Assembly (NCBI RefSeq): GCF_001939735.1
Contig: NZ_MJIL01000090.1
Span: 186,001 to 250,000 of the forward strand
Source of the DNA: Photobacterium proteolyticum
GTDB lineage: Bacteria > Pseudomonadota > Gammaproteobacteria > Enterobacterales > Vibrionaceae
Direction of reading: 5' to 3'
DNA length: 64,000 nt
The notes beneath the pieces are model-generated. The model did no database searches, had not been told where the DNA came from, and saw only the letters and a list, made by a program, of their open reading frames with translations. The number at the start of each line of letters is the position of its first letter. Within the stretch, counting starts at the first letter, position 1. Shown in pieces: positions 47,301 to 54,617 of this stretch. A program made the translations under genes and the position numbers.

Positions 47301-47335
47301 GTTTACCTGTCCAGCTTGACTTAAATAAAGTTTAA
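44315..47335 (+). CDS. Chondroitin ABC lyase I-like PL8 enzyme (copy 2)
   Basis: A 1006-aa secreted lyase with a standard signal peptide (KLAVIISLLFCSNAYSDD). It keeps the Proteus chondroitinase ABC I active-site sequence more closely than copy 1: AFRHKGNYPGYSF (H483, Y490) and NGRRPF (R). The motif GWDWNRMPGATTIHLPW in the beta-sandwich is diagnostic. It should cleave chondroitin sulfates and dermatan sulfate to unsaturated disaccharides. It is soluble rather than lipidated, suggesting division of labour with copy 1. AAGGA eight bases upstream supports the start. Confidence 0.9.
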   Translation: MLNSKFLGNKRKLAVIISLLFCSNAYSDDHVNPKKDINQAQSIDMHNNPMQSQITSFEESSLPEFISVSEKSELGVTTKRAVNGNQSLVWNWNSGDTLKINKPFRYYTPDEAKAAYGRSASTVFSIWIYNEKPSDGELNFQFGSTGNSNFTMKLNFTGWRSAGLAFHRDMKGTPASEMKGLTITAPNSPEGGKIYIDRVMVSIDDIRYQWADYQVSTQLVEPEIDYGLPGSLPEVTPEELRAISRIKSNLTDYYLSGGQLSDKKIAKIRKHFEDYKLRKEDGVVNGPHIVAKKQLTLYQAKYLSPQDKKLVDKYVDLRKFTEFMQDVAQVWHKTNDQQLKMEMEAMYLLMSEHLLDQGYQKGSSLVTTHHWGYSTRSWYASMLLMEEPLRQAGLLKPIHDSLLWYSREFKERGFDMKVGPKSSDLDYYNTLSLAHIIMLLLEDDEQERAALMHKFGKFISGNIAQTPPGYADGFRPDGTAFRHKGNYPGYSFSAFRSAAYIAYLLSDTPFELSLEARQNLKKAMLSARIYSNPNPGVGTNGRRPFYGISINKIAKGYRWLALAGTDDSGIDQELAAAYLRVVNGTKKDGEAEFGMPIVPENHPQGAYSFNYAAMGVYRYQDKMVTMKGWNKYVWSSEIYRNANRYGRYQSHGSVQIQKWGDEKQWGYNQNGWDWNRMPGATTIHLPWELLDAPNKHTTMLRNKIKYNGATDLKGKYGAFGFVLQNPKKWPNVIDPSFTAKKSVFSFDNRLILVGSNISNSKDEFATETTLFQYGLTQNTQEMWVNGEKITSFPYEQKLEVGDWLIDGMGNGYYVVEGGDVNIHRKTQQSRDNQDKTPTSGDFATAWIDHGKAPDNAEYEYIVILDATPEKMVELKAKMANPDMRPYNVIRKDDKAHVVEDKESGVTGYTAFGYARISDKWVKSISTSSIVMIKGSDKTLEMSVANPDLNMDKETLSQVVPVSITLNGAWSLAEPMDNVSIKRRGSRTVVTVECKDGLPVQLDLNKV

Positions 47336-47354
47336 ATTTTACTTAATGCTTATC

Positions 47355-47390
47355 AAGGCACTTCTTTATGGGGTGCCTTTTTATTATTTT
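47355..47390 (+). terminator. Rho-independent terminator of the barrel/PL8 operon
   Basis: AAGGCAC (47355-47361) pairs with GTGCCTT (47373-47379), followed by TTTATTATTTT. Confidence 0.8.
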
Positions 47391-47497
47391 GAGAAAAATG
47401 ATCGAAATGATAAGTGGTTACTAGATTTGGTAGCCGTAATTCATTGAAAGTGAGCTCTCTATCATTTGTTGTTATTTTAGATCACACATTTCAACAT

Positions 47498-47512
47498 GAA
47501 AGCTTTCGAAAG
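47498..47512. promoter_or_regulatory. GAAAG-N5-GAAAG operator, repeat lipoprotein promoter region
   Basis: GAAAGCTTTCGAAAG is identical to the site at 32452. AGATCACA (47479-47486) lies 11 bp upstream. Confidence 0.65.
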
Positions 47513-47538
47513 ATACCATCTCAAGCTATAGTTTTATC

Positions 47539-47553
47539 GAAAGCAAATGAAAC
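47539..47553. promoter_or_regulatory. Second GAAAG-type operator, repeat lipoprotein promoter region
   Basis: GAAAGCAAATGAAAC is a one-mismatch copy with the same 10-bp spacing, 26 bp after the first site. Confidence 0.5.
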
Positions 47554-47620
47554 CACTGCCTCCTAAGCCATGTTGCCTTTAGTTTTGGTTGTATGGTTAT
47601 GAAAACTTGAAGAGACGCGT

Positions 47621-49759
47621 ATGAATTATAAACATAGTACTTTAGCTTTAGTTATTGTGACGGCTTTAGCTGGTTGTAATGTTGAAGATAATAAGGCATT
47701 AGATAGCAAGAATAATAATACCTATGCTCCGGTTGTAAAAGGTGATGTCACAATACCTGCTTTGCATGTAGGTGAAACTGTATTAGGTGTATATCAATAT
47801 TTTGATCCAAATCCACAACCTCGGCTAGAGGGAGATAGTCAATTTGTTTGGTATGATGCTCAGGGTAATGTTCTTGGTAATAGTCAAGAATTGGAGCTTA
47901 CTTATGACCATTATGAACAGGATGTTAATTTTTGTGTTACTCCAGTGGCTGCGGAAGGTAGCAATAAAATTGGAGATCAAACATGTAGTGATTCGAGAGT
48001 AGTTGCTCAACCTGTGGGTGAGCGACCAGTAGCCGAGAATGTTGTTGTCGATAATACGAGTCCTTCAACAGGTGATACTTTACGAGGCAGCTATGATTAC
48101 TATCATTCCGAAGTCGGTGAAGGTGACTCTCAATTAATTTGGTATGCGGGTGATAACATTATCGACGGTGAAGAAACGGAAACTTTAATCCTTGCACCAG
48201 CTGTTACTGAAGGTAAGCAAATTAAGTTCTGTGTCGTACCTGAAACAGATGCAAACCCAACAGTAAGAGGTGAGGAAACTTGTTCTGAGCCAACGAGTGC
48301 GGTTGAAGCCTCTGTTGGTTCTGCTCCAACAGCATCTAATGTGCTGATTGATGGTAATCCTTTTGTCGGAGCAAGATTAACTGGTGATTATACATACACA
48401 GATGCTGATAATGACAAAGAAGGTACAAGTACATATCGTTGGCTACGCAATGATAGTGAAATTGCTAATGCAGACGAAACGCTTTATCGTGCAACTCAGG
48501 ATGATACAGGTGCATTTCTGAAGTTTTGCGTTACGCCTGGGTCGGCAACAGGACTTCCAAATCAAGGAGAGGAAGCCTGCTATGTGATGGAGAGTGCAAT
48601 TGAGTTAGTCATTGAAACCCCTCCAACAGCCACAAATGTTTCATATACATCAAACACTAACCTGCCTGAAGTTGGCGCTACATTGGTTGGTACCTATGAC
48701 TATCAACAGGCAGAGGACGCACCTGAAGGTGAAACTGATTCAGTGGCTTTTTGGAAAGTTGATAATGTTAACCAAACTATTTGCTCCGATCCTAAAGCAT
48801 GTACGTATACTGTAAGTAATGATGATTTGGGCATGATGCTCGAGTTTTGTGTTGAGCCAGCCACTGAATTAGGTACGCCTGCCGGTCAGGAATTTTGCTC
48901 GCCACAAATAGAACCGATGGGAATTAAAATTACTGGTGAGCTTGAATATAGCAAGCAGTTAATTGCAACGGTTTATGGTTACACGGACGACCTGAATTCG
49001 AATGCTCATTGGAAAGTTGATACCAGTAATCAGGACGGTCCAAGTGGTGATTCTAATCCTGTAAGTCAGGGCAATGGTACGACGTATCAGATTACCGGTA
49101 ATAATGCTCGTGATTATATCGGTAAATCAGTAACATTCTGTCTTGAGGCGAGTGCCGAGCACGGTGAAAAGTGTGTTAAAGCATCAGATTTTGAGAATGT
49201 TACCGGTGGCTTATATTACAATTCCTCTGATTCAAGTCTGAGAGCTATCGAACCGACTCGTGAATTAGTTTTCGGAGTAGCTACATACCACCGTCCACTA
49301 ACTGAGGCCGAAGCAGCACTGAAATCAGGAGTACCAAGTGCGAATGCGACTGTAGAGATTAATGGTATTGCGTGGGCATTATTCACCCATGATGGAAATT
49401 TTGTTTATGACTCTTGCCGTAATTTGAGTGAGGATGGTTCCTGGTATCTTCCTCTGGGTTATATGCAAGATGAAGGCAACTATGAATCAAATGTTTATGC
49501 TGATAATACACCTCCAACAGTTGCTACTGATAGCTTAAAGAGTCTGATGAACAGTTTTATTGATGCTCCTGATTTGATGATGAGCCCTGTCAATGGTTGG
49601 CCTGTCGGTTCATCTGACTCATCTTTAGGTGCTAAATATACATATGCAACAGCAACAAAAAGAACTGATAAAGATAAGTTTTATGCAGTTAGGTTCTATG
49701 GTCCATCTACGGGTACAGCTAACCCTACTGATCACAGTTTTGTTTCTTGCGTAAAATAA
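47621..49759 (+). CDS. Lipoprotein with five Ig-like repeats and a C-terminal adhesin-like domain
   Basis: A 712-aa protein. The lipobox is TALAGCNVED (Cys19). Five repeats of about 90 residues follow, the first four with the shape xPTATNV, VGATLVGTYDY, W/VxxxD, FCVxPxxxxG, ending EEACY or EETCS. Each of these has a conserved cysteine pair. From residue about 525 a different domain begins (GGLYYNSSDSSLRAIEP) with ATVEINGIAWALFTHDGNF and NSFIDAPDLMMSP; it ends with a cysteine in DHSFVSCVK. This looks like a surface adhesin or carbohydrate-capture protein. Two operators upstream put it in the GAG regulon, but no enzymatic motif is seen. Confidence 0.7.
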   Translation: MNYKHSTLALVIVTALAGCNVEDNKALDSKNNNTYAPVVKGDVTIPALHVGETVLGVYQYFDPNPQPRLEGDSQFVWYDAQGNVLGNSQELELTYDHYEQDVNFCVTPVAAEGSNKIGDQTCSDSRVVAQPVGERPVAENVVVDNTSPSTGDTLRGSYDYYHSEVGEGDSQLIWYAGDNIIDGEETETLILAPAVTEGKQIKFCVVPETDANPTVRGEETCSEPTSAVEASVGSAPTASNVLIDGNPFVGARLTGDYTYTDADNDKEGTSTYRWLRNDSEIANADETLYRATQDDTGAFLKFCVTPGSATGLPNQGEEACYVMESAIELVIETPPTATNVSYTSNTNLPEVGATLVGTYDYQQAEDAPEGETDSVAFWKVDNVNQTICSDPKACTYTVSNDDLGMMLEFCVEPATELGTPAGQEFCSPQIEPMGIKITGELEYSKQLIATVYGYTDDLNSNAHWKVDTSNQDGPSGDSNPVSQGNGTTYQITGNNARDYIGKSVTFCLEASAEHGEKCVKASDFENVTGGLYYNSSDSSLRAIEPTRELVFGVATYHRPLTEAEAALKSGVPSANATVEINGIAWALFTHDGNFVYDSCRNLSEDGSWYLPLGYMQDEGNYESNVYADNTPPTVATDSLKSLMNSFIDAPDLMMSPVNGWPVGSSDSSLGAKYTYATATKRTDKDKFYAVRFYGPSTGTANPTDHSFVSCVK

Positions 49760-49783
49760 ATTAACGATCTTTACTTGAACGAT

Positions 49784-49807
49784 AAAGCCGGCCTATGCCG
49801 GCTTTTT
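49784..49807 (+). terminator. Rho-independent terminator of the repeat lipoprotein gene
   Basis: AAAGCCGGC (49784-49792) pairs with GCCGGCTTT (49797-49805), loop CTAT, followed by TT. Confidence 0.85.
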
Positions 49808-49911
49808 GTATTCAATTACAGAAAGTATTATCTCGAAAGTTTGTAAGTTGTAGCAACTGCATTTTTGAAATGGGAATATTAAATAAACACTAAGTTAAAG
49901 ATTTCAGATAT

Positions 49912-49991
49912 AAAAAAGCCGCCCAAAAGGCGGCATAAAATCACAGGCTTAAATATAATGCCTAAATAAGAAAAGTGTCTAGGATTCAGAC
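49912..49991 (-). ncRNA. Candidate small RNA 1
   Basis: The minus strand has a perfect -10 TATAAT (49998-50003) and a -35 TTGATC (50020-50025), 16 bp apart. About 80 nt downstream a GC-rich hairpin GCCGCC/GGCGGC (49918-49934) is followed by TTTTTT, a terminator facing left. No protein gene uses this strand here. Two other short stems (GTCT/AGAC and AGGC/GCCT) and a U-rich single strand (ACTTTTCTTATTT) lie between, as in Hfq-binding RNAs. It shares TATAAT-N-GTTTTGT at its start with candidate 2. Confidence 0.45.
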
Positions 49992-50286
49992 AAAACAATT
50001 ATATCAAATGATTCAAACAGATCAAGTGAAAGCTTCATTTTCTTTTGTGGATTTTTATTTTCTTTGTTTATATGTTTTTTTTACATTTTGATACTGGTAA
50101 TTGAAAGTCAAGATCATCAGGGAAATTTTGTGAATTTTGGTTAAGTCATTTAAATTCAGTGGTTTATGATTAAATTGGTTGTTTGTAACTATCTTGGTTT
50201 TCTATCCCATTGCTTCTTTGTTGTTACTCTTTTTTGCGAATTCCTTTCGCTTAGGCCGTAAAGTGTGATCTTTGTAACGCAATTTG

Positions 50287-50301
50287 CTTTCAGTGCTTTT
50301 C
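50287..50301. promoter_or_regulatory. GAAAG-type operator upstream of the OmpU-like porin
   Basis: CTTTCAGTGCTTTTC is a one-mismatch repeat. TGTGATCT (50264-50271) is 15 bp upstream. The rest of the 49992-50490 gap shows no gene apart from the sRNA promoter described. Confidence 0.4.
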
Positions 50302-50490
50302 TTTTGCTTCCATAGCCTATAACTTAAAAGGGTTCGAAGGTGGTGTTGCGTTATGAGAACTTCCCTTTTCGTTTTGTAAAAAGCACCAGTTATAGAGCAA
50401 AATTTCTACAAACTAAATCAACATTAGCTAACTGATTTTGGTTTTCTTTTTGAAACCAACTAATAAAAAATACACAATTGGAGTTTTACT

Positions 50491-51534
50491 ATGAAAAAAA
50501 GCATTTTGGCGTTGATGATTGCCACATCTGCTTCATCTGCAAGTGCTGTTGAACTATTCAACGATGATACAACTACTGTAGCTCTTGGTGGATATGTTGG
50601 TGTTGTTGCTGAATCTACGAACAGTACAACAGAGCTAAATAATAGCGGCTCACGTGTAAAAATGGTTTTCACTCATGCTCTTGATGGCGGCTGGGATATC
50701 GGCGCAAGAACTGAGTGGGCACTGGATGCACTTGCAAATAGCAGCAAGGATCAAATTTTTACTAACCGTTTAGGCTATATCACTGCTGATAATGGAAACG
50801 TCGGAAACTTTACCCTAGGTAAAGCTTGGTCTGTCTACTATGATGTAGCTGGCGCAACTGACATGTTCTGGATTTATGGTGGTAATACATCTGGTACTTA
50901 TGACGGCCTTTCTGGCGATGGTGGTGTACACGGTACTGGTCGTGCTGATGATGTAATTCAGTACCGTAACAATTTCAACGGTCTTCAGGTTGGTCTGCAG
51001 TATCAGTTCTCCGATAAGCCTGAAAATAGTTACCAGCGCGACTCTGGCTACCAAGCGATGCTTGGCTATGATTTTGATTTTGGCCTTGGTCTTAGCACCG
51101 CGATTGCAGAAACCAAGTTCGATGACCGTGAAGATGCTAAAGTGTCTATTTATGGTGCCAAGTTTGAACAAGATGCATTCTACGCGGCTGTAAACTATAG
51201 TATTGCGAATAACCACCAGCTTCGAGACGATTATTTTAAAGATGATGGTGATGTAGTTGTTGATGTTAATGGTGCAATTAAAGACGTTAAATCTATTGAA
51301 GTATTTGCTTCTTATACAATTATGGACCAATACCAGCTTCTAGCTGGTTACAACCAGCTATCAGATGACAATTCATCTGCTGAACTTACCAACACGACTT
51401 TTGGTGCATCGTATATGACGGGTCCTCTAACTCTGTCTGTTGAGTATGTGATGGACCTAAGCAGTAAGAATGGTAACGGTTCTGATCAGAAACTAGATGA
51501 TGTACTTGGTCTGCAGGCACGCTACGACTTCTAA
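50491..51534 (+). CDS. General gram-negative porin (OmpU-like)
   Basis: A 347-aa outer membrane protein: signal peptide (MKKSILALMIATSASSASA), 16-strand-type barrel with the characteristic FTNRLGYITADNGNVGNFTLG and loop 3 region, and terminal DVLGLQARYDF (C-terminal Phe). These trimeric porins pass small hydrophilic solutes. A single strong unit with GGAG upstream and a bidirectional terminator behind. The operator-like site upstream suggests induction with the GAG genes. Confidence 0.87.
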   Translation: MKKSILALMIATSASSASAVELFNDDTTTVALGGYVGVVAESTNSTTELNNSGSRVKMVFTHALDGGWDIGARTEWALDALANSSKDQIFTNRLGYITADNGNVGNFTLGKAWSVYYDVAGATDMFWIYGGNTSGTYDGLSGDGGVHGTGRADDVIQYRNNFNGLQVGLQYQFSDKPENSYQRDSGYQAMLGYDFDFGLGLSTAIAETKFDDREDAKVSIYGAKFEQDAFYAAVNYSIANNHQLRDDYFKDDGDVVVDVNGAIKDVKSIEVFASYTIMDQYQLLAGYNQLSDDNSSAELTNTTFGASYMTGPLTLSVEYVMDLSSKNGNGSDQKLDDVLGLQARYDF

Positions 51535-51580
51535 TGTAGTTGATGCTTGAGCGGTTAAAGCACAATTAGATTGCAACAAA

Positions 51581-51613
51581 AAAAAGCCAATGTAACTGTT
51601 ACATTGGCTTTTT
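51581..51613. terminator. Bidirectional rho-independent terminator
   Basis: AAAAAGCCAATGTAA (51581-51595) pairs with TTACATTGGCTTTTT (51599-51613), with A and T runs on both sides. It serves the porin and probably the convergent Nudix-like gene. Confidence 0.87.
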
Positions 51614-51680
51614 ATTTTAATTAATAATGTTTTTATTATCGATGGGATTGAAAACGTCGATAATTATTACACTTCACATA

Positions 51681-52085
51681 TTAGGCGTGTAATGAATCTG
51701 AATATGCTTTTTTCTTATATTCAGATAATGCAATTTTATCCGATTTTTTTTCTAGTATCATAGTGTTCTGTAGAGATAACCACTCGTGGCCATCAAGCTT
51801 TTGTGCTCGAAACACACCTTCCCAATCGTTTACACAGTAGTAGTGTACAAGTTGAAGCTTGTGTCCAGCTTGATAAACTGAACATAAAAACTCATAAGAT
51901 GTAGGTGATATACCTAGATCATTAATGATGCGTATTAGTGCATCTTCATTTTTTTCATTTGCAATAACATTATAACTAGGAATTGTAATGGGACTTGGTT
52001 TTAAACTGTCTTCTACTAAACCTTTTCTCATAAGTAAATTATTATTACTAACAAGCAAAATTGATATGCAATCTGTTGGGTTCAT
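51681..52085 (-). CDS. Nudix-fold-like protein with degenerate Nudix box
   Basis: A 134-aa cytoplasmic protein. The opening ISILLVSNNNLLMRKGL and the C-terminal GHEWLSLQNTMILEKKSDKIAL follow the MutT/Nudix fold. The helix where GX5EX7REUXEEXGU should stand is instead EDALIRIINDLGI, lacking the glutamates that bind metal. It may be an inactive Nudix relative that binds a nucleotide, or a quickly evolving enzyme. The family assignment is by pattern only. Confidence 0.4.
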   Translation of the reverse strand: MNPTDCISILLVSNNNLLMRKGLVEDSLKPSPITIPSYNVIANEKNEDALIRIINDLGISPTSYEFLCSVYQAGHKLQLVHYYCVNDWEGVFRAQKLDGHEWLSLQNTMILEKKSDKIALSEYKKKAYSDSLHA

Positions 52086-52554
52086 GTGTTGGTCCCTTGT
52101 TTGTTATCGTTACTTATGTATCTTTTGATATTTATATCATTACCAAATTAATGTGAAAAACTTGTCAATCACAAGTGCATATCACAGGCTGAATTTACCT
52201 TCACTTTCCTTTGCTACATTGCCTTTTTCTTTGCGCTTGCTTTCGGTTTGCCTTTGATTTGTTTTGATGTGTCTTTGCATGATTTTCTTTGTGTTTCGCA
52301 GCTTGTTTTTACAAAAAAATTATATGATTAATTTATGATCATGGTCACGAAGTTGTGCAGGTTGTTGAGTATCTCTAGGTCAGTATTTTTGAGAGTATTT
52401 GACCTTTATATATTATTTAGTGAACTTGTATTTATACTTTTATCTCTAGATTGATAGTTATATTTTTTTCTCAGTATTTATATAGGTTCTTTGTATGTGT
52501 ATAAACGTTTAAATGTTATAATATCAACTGTTTATATACTACTATTAGTAATAT

Positions 52555-52581
52555 TTCAGTTGTTCAGTTGTTCAGTTGTTC
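52555..52581. repeat. Octanucleotide tandem repeat (TTCAGTTG)
   Basis: Three full copies of TTCAGTTG plus TTC stand in the 52086-52695 gap, about 115 bp before the small secreted protein. Such repeats can slip during replication. The rest of the gap is AT-rich with CTTT-rich stretches at 52200-52260 and no gene. Confidence 0.75.
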
Positions 52582-52695
52582 TTTTCATGAATCCAGTATT
52601 GATTGTTCGTTCAAACTACATTCACATTACTATTGTTAATATAAACATGGCTTTAAATGAACCCTACACAGAAATTAAATTATTGGAATTTTAAA

Positions 52696-52998
52696 ATGAA
52701 AAAGAAAATTTTAACACTATCTACAGTCCTGGCTGTTTTTTCATCATTTTCTTTTGCAGATATTAGTATTGCGGACTCTAACTCTGGAGCATGGGTAACC
52801 GTTTCAGACAGCGGTAAACCATCTGTAAATGCTACTGTTACTGTCGAAAATCAGCCTCAAATAAAGGAAATATTTAAGACAAATGAAAATGGGCGCGTGT
52901 TTGTTCCTTTATCTATTAATCACTCAACATCTATTAAATATAAAGCTGTAACAGAAGACGGTAAAACATTTAGTCGTTTTGCATTTCATGGTGAGTAA
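52696..52998 (+). CDS. Small secreted Ig-like protein
   Basis: A 100-aa protein with signal peptide (ILTLSTVLAVFSSFSFA) and a single beta-sandwich of about 80 residues: AWVTVSDSGKPSVNATVTVE and FKTNENGRVFVPLSI. The pattern resembles carboxypeptidase-regulatory-like or Ig-like domains. The start at 52696 begins the signal; the ATG at 52657 has no such signal. The function is unknown. Confidence 0.6.
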   Translation: MKKKILTLSTVLAVFSSFSFADISIADSNSGAWVTVSDSGKPSVNATVTVENQPQIKEIFKTNENGRVFVPLSINHSTSIKYKAVTEDGKTFSRFAFHGE

Positions 52999-53033
52999 AT
53001 ACACATATTGTTATAAACCTGAAATAAATATTG

Positions 53034-53059
53034 ACCACCTGTTATAACAGGTGGTTTTC
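53034..53059 (+). terminator. Rho-independent terminator of the small secreted protein gene
   Basis: ACCACCTGTT (53034-53043) pairs with AACAGGTGGT (53046-53055), then TTTC. The stem is long; the loop is minimal. Confidence 0.65.
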
Positions 53060-53236
53060 ACTTATTAGGAAAGTTATTAATCAATAGCTATTTTAAACTT
53101 AATGGTAAATAGTAAGCTATAGAAAACTGTATAGCATAAGTTTATAAAAAGATTTATATAGTAATAATATAAACTTTAGCCCAATAAAATATTTTTGACA
53201 CTAAAAGATAGTTTATTTCATATCTAATGAATTTGC

Positions 53237-53883
53237 TTAATTAGTAAGCTTATTATAACGTTTTGGGCTGAACCATATAAAGAGTACAAATGTGTATACA
53301 AGACATGAAAGGCATGTATTTATAAATGCTAGACCTAAGGCGACAACGTAGCATAAAATGGATAAAAGCCCTTTTTGAAAACATTGTTAAAAGCAGTTTT
53401 GTTTTCTTTATTCTCTTTGTACAATGAATGATGTAAAAATATAAAATATATTGCAGTCACAATCAAAATCAACCCATAAAAAATAACAGGTGTTAGTGAT
53501 TCATGGCTATCAGCTAACCATGCTGTAGAAACTGGTATTAATGATAACCAGAAAATAACGTTTAAATTCCTCCATATTACAGGTCCGTTTACCTTATTGA
53601 AGGCATGAAACAAATGATGATGATGTACCCAATAGCAACCTACATATATAAAGCTTGCACAATAAGTAATGAAGCTTGGTAATACTTGAGTTAATAAAGC
53701 AAGAGTATATTCGTCTGGAGCCTTAATATCTAATACCATAATAATAATAGCGATTACACCATCACTGAACGCTTCGAGCCTAGATGCTTTCAAATTTATA
53801 TTAATAAAATTATTATTGAGAATAATATTTCTATTATCATAAAAAATGTCATCATTATTTGTATTCATGATGATGTTATGCAT
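53237..53883 (-). pseudogene. TMEM175/DUF1211 family membrane protein with a frameshift
   Basis: The open frame ends at 53335 after 182 residues and carries the family hallmark RLEAFSDGVIAIIIMVLDI plus YVGCYWVHHHHLFHAF. DUF1211 proteins (related to TMEM175 K+ channels) continue with another helix pair. Read in the -1 frame, the next codons give YVVALGLAFINTCLSCLVYT and WFSPKRYNKLTN, a good hydrophobic helix with the usual polar end, stopping at 53237. A single missing base near 53345 explains both. It is either a recent pseudogene or a sequencing error. Upstream, 53884-54292 contains no gene I recognise. Confidence 0.7.
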
Positions 53884-54292
53884 ACGGGTGTACTGGAGGT
53901 AAAGACTAGATTTATATCATTGATTTTAAATGTTTCTTAACTTTGAGCTGTGTTTTAGGAGTCTGTCTGTTTAATCGATGAATCATTGTAATGAAGTGTT
54001 GTTTGTTTTCTATATTGACAATGGGTCATGTGTTTTCATCAATCAGCAAACATAAATATCATTAAAAGATAAATATCTAAAGAAATGAGTTGATTTGAAT
54101 TTTTAGACCGTACGTAAAGTGATTTCATTAATGTTGTTTGATAATGGTATTGTTATTTAGTCTATTAAATAGACACATAGCTTCTGTATTGAAATGCCTA
54201 TAACAAAGCATTATTCTTTGTTTGATGTTGAAAGTTTTTATTTAATTATCAATAACTTAAATGGATGAAGGGTGTAGTAAGTCGTAGTAAGA

Positions 54293-54366
54293 TAAAAAAA
54301 GCCCGAATTAACCGGGCATTAAAACTAATAAAATTAAACATTAAGGGTAATGAATTGCAACAATAC
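54293..54366 (-). ncRNA. Candidate small RNA 2
   Basis: The minus strand carries TATAAT (54373-54378) with TTGCGT (54397-54402) as a possible -35, 18 bp apart. About 75 nt later GCCCG/CGGGC forms a short stem followed by TTTTTTT (54294-54300), a left-facing terminator. No protein gene is on this strand. Its start TATAATGGTTTTGTATTG resembles candidate 1, and both are preceded by an ATGAAAGCTTCACTT-like element. An open frame 54249-54446 over this DNA has low-quality codons and no ribosome site. Confidence 0.4.
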
Positions 54367-54617
54367 AAAACCATTATAGCAAGAAAGGATAAGCAAACGC
54401 AAGGCGTTTTGGGTGCGTGAAGGGAAGTGAAGCTTTCATTGCTCATCGTTGCAATGGTTTGGTGTCTATTACTTCGTCACATTAGGCAGTTTTGGTCGTA
54501 TGAAAAGAATGGTGTACATTATAGGTCTAACATTAATGTTGTTTGTTGTCATTTAAGCTCACGTTATAAGCGGATATCTAGTTGAAATAAAATTATCTAA
54601 AGTTAAAGTAATTTTAT

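Noticed and set aside
52200-52260. CTTT-rich stretch resembling the GAAAG operator
   Set aside because: The CTTTC/CTTTG units are spaced 11-12 bp and do not form the exact 10-bp repeat, and neighbours are not GAG genes.
52555-52581. CRISPR-like repeat
   Set aside because: The 8-bp units are tandem with no spacers and no cas genes are present.
54249-54446. Minus-strand 65-codon frame
   Set aside because: No ribosome site and no protein-like pattern; the DNA is better explained as an RNA promoter and terminator.
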